From Sedimentisphaerales bacterium (GTDB lineage Bacteria; Planctomycetota; Phycisphaerae; Sedimentisphaerales; Anaerobacaceae), in contig JAFGTU010000167.1 in the NCBI GenBank assembly GCA_016933985.1, positions 1 through 5,727 of the forward strand: a DNA stretch of 5,727 bases, in the 5' to 3' direction. The notes beneath the pieces were generated by a model, which was not told where the DNA came from, did not search any database, and saw nothing but the letters and a program-made list of their open reading frames with translations. Position 1 is the stretch's first letter. Every line of letters begins with the position of its first letter. Below, one piece after another: positions 1 through 5,727 of the stretch. The translations under genes and the position numbers were made by a program.

Positions 1-1
1 A

Positions 2-358
2 GACCAGACCAGGCACACGGTAACCAACATTCACTTTGCTCCTTCAAAGGCTGAGCTTGACGCCGGGGCCACGAAATACCTTGCCGAATACTGCGAAGCC
101 TGCCGCGAAGTTGGGGGCATCGAGAACATCAAAATCTACGTTATGGGGCTTGCCCGTGACGCATCCACTCCAGCCGGCCAATGGCAGTTGTCGGCACAAC
201 GGGCCAAAGCCGTTGCTGATTTCCTCAATAAAGCGATGGGCTCGCGTCTGCAGCGGCCTGTGTACTCCTGGGGTGCCGGGCCGGGCGGTGATTGGGTCGA
301 TAGCTCAGTTTCCGAAGAATCGCAAATCTTGATCACATCGTTCAGATCAGGAGAATAG
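2..358 (+). CDS. OmpA/MotB-like C-terminal domain protein (5' partial)
   Basis: The frame is open from the left edge to the TAG at 356-358, giving 118 residues; the start lies outside the window. The layout is that of an OmpA/MotB peptidoglycan-associating domain: a first beta strand NIHFAPSKAELD (about residues 9-20), a helix with KYLAEYCEACREV (about 25-37), the second strand IKIYVMGLARD, then QLSAQRAKAVADFL, which corresponds to the family's LS-x-x-RA-x-x-V helix, and a final strand SQILITSF. By family knowledge such domains anchor outer-membrane or flagellar stator proteins to the cell wall. Its position just before export-gate genes suggests a flagellar role, perhaps MotB-like, but the N-terminal part that would show a membrane anchor or stator helix is missing. 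The usual G-H-T-D segment reads G-L-A-R, so the ligand-binding Asp is displaced or lost, while the Arg of QRA remains. The domain call is fairly sure; the exact family is not. Confidence 0.72.
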   Translation, partial: DQTRHTVTNIHFAPSKAELDAGATKYLAEYCEACREVGGIENIKIYVMGLARDASTPAGQWQLSAQRAKAVADFLNKAMGSRLQRPVYSWGAGPGGDWVDSSVSEESQILITSFRSGE

Positions 359-379
359 ACTCCTACCCACCCCCAAAAA

Positions 380-543
380 AAGCTGTCCGGTGTTTTGCGG
401 AGTGTTTATGCGCCTGTCAAGTTTTTCGACAGCTTGTCCTACTGTCGGGCTGACTTTTGACGGCTAAATGTGCGTTGACAGCTTATCAACGCAGAATTCG
501 GTGTCTCGGCACGCCATTTGCTCATGATAGAACAATGACAGCT
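380..543. repeat. Cluster of GACAGCT / TGTC words upstream of fliO
   Basis: GACAGCT occurs in direct orientation at 428-434, 477-483 and 537-543, and inverted as AGCTGTC at 381-387. Additional TGTC words lie at 415-418, 435-438, 443-446 and 502-505. The inverted copy at 380-387 and the copy at 428-435 form a perfect 8-bp inverted repeat with a 40-nt gap. The copy at 428 continues as GACA-GCT-TGTC, a small dyad. Eight GACA/TGTC words in under 190 bp is several times the chance expectation. The cluster surrounds the sigma-54-like element, so it may hold activator-binding sites, but this is inference. An enhancer role is not shown by the sequence alone. Confidence 0.4.
508..522 (+). promoter_or_regulatory. 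Candidate sigma-54 (RpoN) -24/-12 promoter for the fliO operon
   Basis: The sequence GGCACG-CCAT-TTGCT matches the sigma-54 consensus TGGCACG-N4-TTGCW at every position except the leading T, which is C at 507. The invariant GG (508-509) and GC (520-521) are separated by exactly 10 bp, as required. It lies in non-coding DNA immediately ahead of the export-gate genes and points toward them. RpoN control of flagellar operons is well known in several bacterial groups; that it applies here is inference. The expected transcript start is near 533, only about two bases before the ATG at 535, which raises the question of the true fliO start. No convincing sigma-70 pair was seen in this stretch. Confidence 0.55.
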
Positions 544-1230
544 CAATTACCGGCATGTTTTGGCGTGGCAACAGACAAAATACAAATCGTTGTGTTTTTG
601 ACAGCCGTTATATCCGGCGGCACGTGCCCCCTGGTGGCGACGGCAGAGACCCCAAACACCCTCTTTGCCAACGCGAATGCGCCGGTAATTCGGTCTTGTA
701 TGAGCGCGGCCGAGGCGAATCTCAAGGATTCCGGGACCGTCCCACCCGCCTTCGGCAGGAACGAATTTGCAGGAATATCTTCAATTCTCTCTGGAGCCGA
801 ACATAGCGACCCCAATCTCTCGGCATCAACCAACAGCGCGGGCACGCGAGAGCTATTCTTCAAGATGATGGCCTCGGTCGTGCTCGTCGTTGTTCTTGGA
901 GCAGTTGCGATCTACGCATCGAAAAGGCTTGCTGGAAAGATTGCGAACCTGCCTGGAAAAAAGATCAAGATTGTCGAAACTGCCCATCTCGGCCCGAAAA
1001 AAGCTGTTCATCTAATCAAAATAGGCGATCTGTATCTCCTCATAGGCAGCACCAATGACAACATCACCAAGCTCGCCGACGTTACGACAGAGATCTTGAT
1101 GCAGCAACCTGCTCTCGCGGAGGACATCGACCGCGCAGATATCCACAGGCCTTTGACAGAATTCGGCCCTGCACTGGAACCGGCCGACGGCCTGGCGAAT
1201 GTATCAGCCAAGTACGCAGAGAACAACTGA
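535..1230 (+). CDS. fliO: Flagellar biosynthesis protein FliO
   Basis: FliO is a small inner-membrane protein that helps FliP assemble into the flagellar export gate. The 231-residue product from ATG 535 has a hydrophobic stretch at about 16-37 ending in VATA-E, which looks like a cleavable signal peptide. A low-complexity polar segment of about 70 residues follows, then the transmembrane helix MMASVVLVVVLGAVAIYASK at about 111-130. The cytosolic core (about 142-184) contains IKIVETAHLGPKKAVHLIKI and YLLIGSTNDNITKLADV, the family's 'Lg.k..l.lvkvgd..lLiG' pattern. It is longer than the roughly 120-residue enterobacterial protein because of the leader and linker. No good Shine-Dalgarno precedes ATG 535. 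A GTG at 565 would give a compact signal peptide (221 aa) and a real leader after the predicted sigma-54 start. TTG 457 also keeps the frame open, but it would put the promoter inside the gene. The TGA is 8 bp before fliP. Confidence 0.85.
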   Translation: MTAQLPACFGVATDKIQIVVFLTAVISGGTCPLVATAETPNTLFANANAPVIRSCMSAAEANLKDSGTVPPAFGRNEFAGISSILSGAEHSDPNLSASTNSAGTRELFFKMMASVVLVVVLGAVAIYASKRLAGKIANLPGKKIKIVETAHLGPKKAVHLIKIGDLYLLIGSTNDNITKLADVTTEILMQQPALAEDIDRADIHRPLTEFGPALEPADGLANVSAKYAENN

Positions 1231-1238
1231 AGGCACCT

Positions 1239-2081
1239 ATGTCTCCAAAGCTCGCTGGAATTATCTTTGTGTTCGTTGTCCTCTCGACGGCCGGCGTCGG
1301 CTTCGGAGAAGCCAAGGAACTTGCCCCGCAGTTCTTGCTGCCGAAGATGGACACAAATACCTCCGGCGAGAATGCCGCTGACCAATCCATGCCAAGCATC
1401 AGCGATTTGTTGACGGTCGTCGATAAGGCAACGGCGGGTAAAGAAGAAGGCAAGGACTGGTCCACACCGGTTAAGCTCGTGATCATTTTCGGCGGTCTGG
1501 CCATTCTGCCAAGCCTCCTGATAATGATGACATCGTTCACGCGCATAGTCATAGTACTTTCTTTCGTGCGCCGCGCACTGACGACGCAGACAATACCGCC
1601 TACGATTGCGATCGTTGGCCTGGGATTGTTTCTGACGTTCTACACGATGTCTCCGACATTCGCCAAGCTTAATGCAGTGAGCATCCAGCCTTACTTATCC
1701 GACAAGATTGACTTCAAGACGGCAGGCGCAAAAGGCAACGACTGCATCAAGGAATTCATGCTCAGGCAATGCCGCCAAAACGACCTGACGCTATTCGTAC
1801 AGATGGCGAAAATAGAGCCCCCAACCGATCCGATGCAGCTTGGACTGCACGTGGTGGTCCCGGCATTTATCATCAGCGAATTCCGCACGGCGTTTGAGAT
1901 CGGCTGCCTCTTGTTTATTCCGTTCCTGCTTATAGATATAGTCATAGCAAGCGTCCTGCTAAGCGCCGGAATGATGATGCTGCCGCCCGTAATGATATCA
2001 TTGCCTTTCAAGCTGATATTGTTCATCCTGGTCGATGGATGGGGGCTGCTCGCGAAGAGTCTGAGCCTGGGCTTTAATTGA
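1239..2081 (+). CDS. fliP: Flagellar export gate protein FliP
   Basis: FliP forms the pentameric core of the type III export gate in the inner membrane. The 280-residue product starts with a hydrophobic signal sequence (about 5-22, as is usual for FliP). Then comes a polar segment, and the family signature begins at MMTSFTRIVIVLSFVRRAL (96-114). It continues with TIPPTIAIVGLGLFLTF, the periplasmic helical region including IQPYL and KEFMLRQ, then VVPAFIISEFRTAFEIG. Next is the strongly conserved segment ASVLLSAGMMMLPPVMISLP (237-256), and the protein ends with LVDGWGLL. The triple Met at 245-247 corresponds to the methionine gate described for Salmonella FliP. The protein is about 35 residues longer than the enterobacterial one, mostly in the region after the signal peptide. 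ATG 1239 is supported by GAAGG at 1229-1233, overlapping the fliO stop, with 5-nt spacing; this suggests translational coupling. Confidence 0.97.
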   Translation: MSPKLAGIIFVFVVLSTAGVGFGEAKELAPQFLLPKMDTNTSGENAADQSMPSISDLLTVVDKATAGKEEGKDWSTPVKLVIIFGGLAILPSLLIMMTSFTRIVIVLSFVRRALTTQTIPPTIAIVGLGLFLTFYTMSPTFAKLNAVSIQPYLSDKIDFKTAGAKGNDCIKEFMLRQCRQNDLTLFVQMAKIEPPTDPMQLGLHVVVPAFIISEFRTAFEIGCLLFIPFLLIDIVIASVLLSAGMMMLPPVMISLPFKLILFILVDGWGLLAKSLSLGFN

Positions 2082-2106
2082 CGTTTGGCTTCAAACAATA
2101 AAAAAT
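2078..2106 (+). promoter_or_regulatory. Possible weak internal sigma-70 promoter in the fliP-fliQ gap
   Basis: The 46-bp fliP-fliQ spacer (2082-2127) is much more A-rich than its surroundings. TTGACG at 2078-2083, overlapping the fliP stop codon, could act as a -35 element. The run TAAAAA at 2100-2105 could be a poor -10 at a spacing of 16 bp. The match is weak and A-rich DNA easily yields such pairs. It could equally be an unstructured leader that helps fliQ translation. Confidence 0.2.
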
Positions 2107-2127
2107 ACAACATACGAGATACGAAAT

Positions 2128-2397
2128 ATGAGCAGTAACTTCATACTTTACCTCGGCCGACACACCCTGGAGACGGCCTTGCTTGTATCGACGCCCCTCC
2201 TTCTGACCTGCCTGGTGGTGGGCGTAACAATAACGCTGTTTCAGGCGGTAACATCCATACGCGATATGACTCTTACGATTGTCCCAAAGCTTCTGGCGCT
2301 GGGCCTGGTGACATTGCTTTTCGGAGGGTGGATGCTCCATGTGTTGCTGAGGTTCTTCGCCGAGATATTCGGCCACATAGCAACCATCGGACACTGA
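2128..2397 (+). CDS. fliQ: Flagellar export gate protein FliQ
   Basis: FliQ is a small two-helix membrane protein; several copies wrap around the FliP-FliR core of the export gate. The 89-residue product has the usual family length. Helix 1 spans about 17-40 (ALLVSTPLLLTCLVVGVTIT). The hallmark loop LFQAVTSIRDMTLTIVPK (37-54) follows, and helix 2 spans about 55-78 (LLALGLVTLLFGGWMLHVLL). ATG 2128 is the only reasonable start; upstream there is just a weak GAGA at 2115-2118. Translation may therefore rely on the A-rich leader or on coupling to fliP. The gene ends 3 bp before the fliR start. Confidence 0.96.
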   Translation: MSSNFILYLGRHTLETALLVSTPLLLTCLVVGVTITLFQAVTSIRDMTLTIVPKLLALGLVTLLFGGWMLHVLLRFFAEIFGHIATIGH

Positions 2398-2400
2398 ATC

Positions 2401-3162
2401 ATGGATCCTACGACGGCCAGATTGTTTGATTTTGTGATGGTCTTGACGCGGGTATCCGCGTTTTTTCTTATACTTCCCGTTTTTGGCTTCAAGGCTATCC
2501 CCATACGGATCAAAGTCGCGTCGGCGGTATTCATATCCTTTTTCTTCACTATGGCGGCGCCTCATGTGTCGCCGTCGAATGCGCCGGAAAAAGTATCGAT
2601 GGCCGAAGTGATTTTGCTGTTGAGCAATGAGGCGATATACGGATTGTGCATGGGCTTGATCGCGCAATCGATATTTGCAACGGTGAAGTATTGCGGCCGG
2701 ATAACTGAACATCAAATGGGCCTGTCGATGGCCGAGATACTCGACCCATTGACGGGCGAGCAGTCTCAGCCGCTCGGTATGCTCATTGAGATGATATTCA
2801 TAATCGCCTTTCTCAGCGCCAACGGTCACCATCTTTTTCTTATGACAATCAGTCGAAGCTACGAGGCCTTCCCCGCCGGCAGTATTCCCACTTTGCCGAT
2901 TATGATCAGCGGCGTTGTCAAGAGCGGCTCAACGCTGCTCCTGGCGGGTTTGCGACTCGCCGCACCGATGCTCGCAGCATTCTTGTTGCTAATGGTCGTC
3001 CTTGCCGTCGTCGCGCGCATAGCCCCCGAAACGAACATCCTCTTCATCTCGCTGCCGCTGCGGGTTGGGTTGGGATTGATGATGGTGGGCATTTTCATGC
3101 CGTTCATCACGGGTTTTGTTGGAGAATTCGCCGATTGGATGGGTAAATTGCTGCCTCTTTGA
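2401..3162 (+). CDS. fliR: Flagellar export gate protein FliR
   Basis: FliR completes the FliP-FliQ-FliR export gate, with one copy sitting at the top of the helical assembly. The 253-residue product is of normal length (about 260). It begins with the family pattern TRVSAFFLILPVFGFKAIPI (16-35). It continues with EAIYGLCMGLIAQSIF (77-92), QMGLSMAEILDPLTG (105-119), and the characteristic NGHH with a following S-x-x-x-P (141-158). It ends with LRLAAPMLAAFLLL (184-197) and the conserved RIAPETNILFISLPLRVGLG (206-225). Six or so hydrophobic helices are visible. ATG 2401 lies 3 bp after the fliQ TGA and has no clear ribosome-binding site of its own, so it is probably translated by coupling. Confidence 0.97.
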   Translation: MDPTTARLFDFVMVLTRVSAFFLILPVFGFKAIPIRIKVASAVFISFFFTMAAPHVSPSNAPEKVSMAEVILLLSNEAIYGLCMGLIAQSIFATVKYCGRITEHQMGLSMAEILDPLTGEQSQPLGMLIEMIFIIAFLSANGHHLFLMTISRSYEAFPAGSIPTLPIMISGVVKSGSTLLLAGLRLAAPMLAAFLLLMVVLAVVARIAPETNILFISLPLRVGLGLMMVGIFMPFITGFVGEFADWMGKLLPL

Positions 3163-3201
3163 GAAGAAGACAAGCAGCGCTGAAGTAACAGGGTACAAGA
3201 C

Positions 3202-4266
3202 GTGGCGGAGAAACCGGCCAGCGAAAGAACAGAACAACCCACAAGCAAGAGACTCTCCAAAGCCAGAGCCCAGGGCCGGGTTCCCCAGAGCGAGGAATTG
3301 ACCTCTTTCGTCTCGGTTCTGGCCCTGGTGGCAATAGTCGCCCTCCTTGCTCCGTCCTTATGCCGGTGGTCCACCAGGGAAATAGAGCAGGGGATGAACT
3401 GTGAGACATCCGTTTTCGCCGGCACCAAGGCCTTTCTGAATTTTGTCAATACAAAGATTACAAGTCTGACCGTAGTGATTCTGCCAATTTGTGTGACGCT
3501 CTGCATCGGGTCCCTAGCCGGGAGCATTATCATTGGGGGGCTCAATTACGCTCCGAAGGCCGTAAAACTGGATTTCGCTGCGATAAACCCGATCAGCGGA
3601 TTTGGCAAGCTGGTCAATATGCGTTCGCTTGTTCGACTGCTCGCATCGGTGCTCAAACTGCTTCTTGTCTCGATCATTACCTGGCACTACCTTAAAGACA
3701 AGCTCGAAGCCTTTGCGATGCTGCGATGGGCCTGGTCCTTCGCGCTGCTCGCCGCCATCGGAAAGCTGATCCTGGGGCTTATGATACGGATTTGCATTGC
3801 ACTTCTTGTCATCGCGGCGGCGGACACCGTCTTCCAAAAATGGAAATATATTCAAGACCTCAAGATGACCAAACAGGAGGTCAAGCAAGAAAACCGAGAA
3901 AAAGAGGGAGCGCCAGAGGTCAAACGCCGCATTCGCAGGATTCAGTTACAAACGGCTATGAAGCGTATGCTCACCGAAGTGCCTAAAGCAGGCGTCGTCT
4001 TGACCAACCCGACGCACGTGGCCGTTGCGCTTCGGTACGACGCCAAGAAAAACCAGGCCCCAATCCTCGTGGCAAAGGGCGCCGATCATCTCGCCGAGAA
4101 GATCAAAGAAATAGCCCGCGCTTACGGTGTTCCGATCATCAGGCGGCCCGAGCTTGCAAGGACCATATTCGCAACGGTCGAACTCAATAACACCATTCCT
4201 GAAACGCTCTTCGTTGCGGTTGCGGAGGTCTTGGCCATGATTTACAGACTGCGACACAGGAGATGA
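3202..4266 (+). CDS. flhB: Flagellar export switch protein FlhB
   Basis: FlhB regulates passage through the export gate and switches substrate class from rod/hook to filament proteins after cleaving itself. The 354-residue product has the typical N-terminus (KPASERTEQPTSKRLSKARA, residues 4-23). Four membrane helices lie at about 34-54, 88-113, 142-163 and 180-206. The basic linker KMTKQEVKQENREKEGAPEV (221-240) leads to the cytosolic domain. NPTH lies at 269-272, with the expected cleavage between Asn269 and Pro270. The end has YGVPIIRRPELART and IPETLFVAVAEVLAMIYRLR, all standard. I chose the GTG at 3202 because the protein then starts exactly like other FlhBs (MAEK...) and AGGG at 3190-3193 is a plausible ribosome-binding site. 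Two cysteines, C54 and C67, flank the first periplasmic loop. The gap to fliR is 39 bp. Confidence 0.97.
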   Translation: MAEKPASERTEQPTSKRLSKARAQGRVPQSEELTSFVSVLALVAIVALLAPSLCRWSTREIEQGMNCETSVFAGTKAFLNFVNTKITSLTVVILPICVTLCIGSLAGSIIIGGLNYAPKAVKLDFAAINPISGFGKLVNMRSLVRLLASVLKLLLVSIITWHYLKDKLEAFAMLRWAWSFALLAAIGKLILGLMIRICIALLVIAAADTVFQKWKYIQDLKMTKQEVKQENREKEGAPEVKRRIRRIQLQTAMKRMLTEVPKAGVVLTNPTHVAVALRYDAKKNQAPILVAKGADHLAEKIKEIARAYGVPIIRRPELARTIFATVELNNTIPETLFVAVAEVLAMIYRLRHRR

Positions 4267-4302
4267 CGGAGAGCTGGAAGGTCGATCCGGCCTGTTCACA
4301 CA

Positions 4303-4340
4303 GCAAATCGCTCACGACGTGACCGCAATACGGCGATTGC
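4303..4340. terminator. Weak hairpin in the convergent flhB/fliD spacer
   Basis: The 78-bp spacer between the convergent flhB and fliD stops contains GCAAATCGC (4303-4311), which can pair with GCGATTGC (4333-4340) if one A is bulged. Inside it TCAC-GAC-GTGA (4312-4322) forms a small stem, and an alternative stem is GCAAT/ATTGC (4325-4329 with 4336-4340). No T-run follows on either strand, so this is not a standard intrinsic terminator. It may still act in both directions or merely be chance. Confidence 0.22.
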
Positions 4341-4344
4341 CAGG

Positions 4345-5727
4345 CTACTTGCTGACACCTATACTGCCGCTGAGAACGCCCGCTGCGGCCCACTGGTTTT
4401 GGAGCAACGCGAGCGTCTTTTCGAGGTACGCGAACCTGCGTATCAGGTATTCCTCTCTCTTTGTCAGGCGGTATTCTTCAAGTTCGATCTTATCGTCAAG
4501 ATACTCTATCTGATCTTCGACCTGCTGTTGATCGAGGATTAGGGAGCCGGTCGTGATCTTCAACATTCTGTCGATCTGGTCTTCAATCTTGCCTGTGAAG
4601 CCTTGTTTTACCCGAACCGTGGCCGTGAAGACTCCATCGGTGCTCAGACCGACGGATAGTTGCAGACCGTTCTCGGCATAATCAGGGTCGCCGTTGGAGT
4701 CGAACGTGCTGATGCCTGTTATGACATTTCCGGCGATGGTCATATCTCGGTAAGTCGATTCATCGGAGAGTTTGATTTGCGCAGAGGTGATTACCCCGCC
4801 ACTGACGGTTACTTGAACGCTATATTCGCCGGCGGTCGTATAACTGCTGCTTGCACCGTAGAATTTGATGGTATCGCTTGTGCTGCTGCCGGCCTTGTCC
4901 GCCCCGATAACGTCCAGGACGGCCAAATAGTCGTTTGCCACCGCCTCGTCAAACTTGCTTGTGTCAAAAGTGAGCACCCCATCCTTGTCTATATCGAGTC
5001 CTATGTCAAGAGGCGTCAGAAAACTGTCTATATCCTGCACGAAGCCCGCCGTCTGCTCGATAATTGGCTCCCGAAACTTGTAGTTTATTGTCGAGACAAC
5101 GTAGTCACTCATCAAGACGCCGGCCGTCTTCGCGTCCTCGTTGTACGCGGTCTTTTCCTGGATAAATTCCACAACGTTATTATATGCCAGGACGAAAGAA
5201 TCGATCTTATCCTTGACCGATTGTATGTCACGGGTCAGAGTTAATTCCTCGCCCGAGGCGTCGGTGACGTCGTGCAGATGCAAAGTTACGCCATATATGA
5301 CGTCGTCAACTGTATTTGAGCTTCTGCTGATGTAGGCCGGGACGCCTTTTGTCGTTTCCACAACCGGAAGGGGCTGCGTGCCGGGGCCGAGGTTGGCCCC
5401 GTTGCCGGAGATCATGCTGACGTTGCCCAATGTATCGCTGAACGTAAACGTTATGTCTCCGTTCGCCAATCCGTTTGCCCCGCCGCCGACCGTTATATCG
5501 CCGGTGTTTATTGTAGATAGCGCTTCGAGAGCGGCTTGAATAGCGGCCGGACTTGCATTGTAGGCAATCGCCGCCGTAGTCTGCCCTTCGTAAGTCAGGC
5601 TGTATGTTCCATTGTTCGGATCGGGGGAGCGACTCATCGTCTGCACCTCGGAAGTGGCAGAGCCGGCAGGGTAGCCGTCCACCTGGATCAGCGAGTCCTG
5701 CGCCGCCTGTGTCTGCGTGAAGCCCGA
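4345..5727 (-). CDS. fliD: Flagellar filament cap protein FliD (N-terminus outside window)
   Basis: FliD (HAP2) is secreted through the flagellar export gate and forms the cap under which flagellin is folded into the filament. The visible 460 residues stay in frame to the right edge, so the GTG near 5682 is not the start; the N-terminal D0/D1 part is missing. The family landmarks are AAQDSLIQVDG (8-18), SRSSNTVDDVIYGVTLHLHD (134-153) with TRDIQSVKDKIDSFVLAYN just after, TAGVLMSDYVVSTI (201-214), a beta-rich region with FYGASSSYTTAGEYSVQVTV (289-308), and VRVKQGFTGKIEDQIDRML (371-389). The C-terminal coiled coil, about 395-445, contains REEYLIRRFAYLEKTLALLQ. Residues about 21-131 are an extra domain (separate entry). 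The TAG is at 4345-4347, 78 bp from and convergent with flhB, so fliD is transcribed independently of the gate operon. Confidence 0.93.
   Translation of the reverse strand, partial: SGFTQTQAAQDSLIQVDGYPAGSATSEVQTMSRSPDPNNGTYSLTYEGQTTAAIAYNASPAAIQAALEALSTINTGDITVGGGANGLANGDITFTFSDTLGNVSMISGNGANLGPGTQPLPVVETTKGVPAYISRSSNTVDDVIYGVTLHLHDVTDASGEELTLTRDIQSVKDKIDSFVLAYNNVVEFIQEKTAYNEDAKTAGVLMSDYVVSTINYKFREPIIEQTAGFVQDIDSFLTPLDIGLDIDKDGVLTFDTSKFDEAVANDYLAVLDVIGADKAGSSTSDTIKFYGASSSYTTAGEYSVQVTVSGGVITSAQIKLSDESTYRDMTIAGNVITGISTFDSNGDPDYAENGLQLSVGLSTDGVFTATVRVKQGFTGKIEDQIDRMLKITTGSLILDQQQVEDQIEYLDDKIELEEYRLTKREEYLIRRFAYLEKTLALLQNQWAAAGVLSGSIGVSK
5335..5667 (-). other. Beta-rich domain inserted in FliD
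   Basis: In ordinary FliD proteins the AQDA...VDG motif is followed after about four residues by R-x-S-N-T-I/V. Here about 110 residues separate VDGYP from AYISRSSNTV. The core of the insert (roughly 5344-5616) reads GTYSLTYEGQTTAAIAYNAS, then PAAIQAALEAL, then GDITVGGG and a strand with GDITFTFSD. This resembles, from memory, a repeat unit found in large surface and structural proteins, with pattern G-x-(Y/F)-x-L-x-(Y/F)-x-G-Q-T-T and an AALEAL helix. The flanks carry similar short words, GYPAG before and GVPAY after. It probably forms an outward-facing domain on the cap, but this is inference from its position in the variable upper region of FliD. Confidence 0.6.

Noticed and set aside
375..435. 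Minus-strand intrinsic terminator: 8-bp inverted repeat followed by seven T on that strand
   Set aside because: The loop is 40 nt, the stem does not extend, and no minus-strand gene is visible that would end there.
475..503. TTGACA at 475-480 as a sigma-70 -35 element
   Set aside because: The -35 is perfect, but nothing like TATAAT is found 16-18 bp downstream (the bases there are around TTCGGT).
457..534. Upstream TTG start for fliO adding 26 residues
   Set aside because: The added residues are basic and Cys-containing, precede a good signal peptide, and would place the sigma-54 element inside the gene; no ribosome-binding site precedes the TTG.
1082..1552. Minus-strand open frame spanning the fliO-fliP junction
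   Set aside because: It is antisense to two supported genes and crosses their junction, with no domain and no own promoter or ribosome-binding site seen.
2074..2832. Long minus-strand open frame opposite fliQ and fliR (252 residues)
   Set aside because: It lies antisense to two certain genes, has an odd composition rich in His, Arg, Gln and Tyr, and shows no recognisable domain.
3514..3888. Minus-strand open frame opposite flhB
   Set aside because: It overlaps a certain flhB frame and has no recognisable features; it is a shadow of that gene.
4660..5244. Plus-strand open frame opposite fliD (194 residues)
   Set aside because: It is the complement of a clear FliD coding frame, with no family motif and no ribosome-binding site worth noting.

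Overview
This window is part of a bacterial flagellar gene cluster that encodes the export gate. Five genes run left to right on the plus strand in the order fliO, fliP, fliQ, fliR, flhB. An OmpA/MotB-like gene whose 5' part lies outside the window precedes them. A fliD (filament cap) gene whose N-terminal part lies off the right edge runs toward them on the minus strand. Proteins of the gate and cap families are found throughout flagellated bacteria, so they do not fix the host. Two features recall Planctomycetota: the style of the OmpA-like C-terminus and a beta-rich surface-protein-type domain inside FliD. That assignment is from memory of such proteins and has low confidence.

Layout: 2-358 is the C-terminal 118 residues of an OmpA/MotB-type peptidoglycan-binding protein. 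359-534 is non-coding and looks regulatory: it holds a near-consensus sigma-54 -24/-12 element (508-522) and an unusual cluster of GACA/TGTC words, including copies of GACAGCT. 535-4266 is the fliO-fliP-fliQ-fliR-flhB run, with gaps of only 3 to 46 bp, so it is probably one operon. 4267-4344 is a short convergent spacer with a weak hairpin. 4345-5727 is fliD on the minus strand.

How the genes work together: FliP, FliQ and FliR form the helical export-gate core in the inner membrane, FliO helps FliP assemble, and FlhB is the substrate-specificity switch with a self-cleaving NPTH loop. All hallmark motifs expected for these families are present, so the apparatus looks functional. FliD is a late substrate of this gate and caps the growing filament. 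flhA, which often follows flhB, is not here.

The most interesting points are an insertion of about 110 residues in FliD, placed exactly between two normally adjacent family motifs, and the sigma-54-like promoter, whose predicted transcript start falls almost on the apparent fliO ATG. I saw no mobile element, tRNA, rRNA, CRISPR array or clearly new system.
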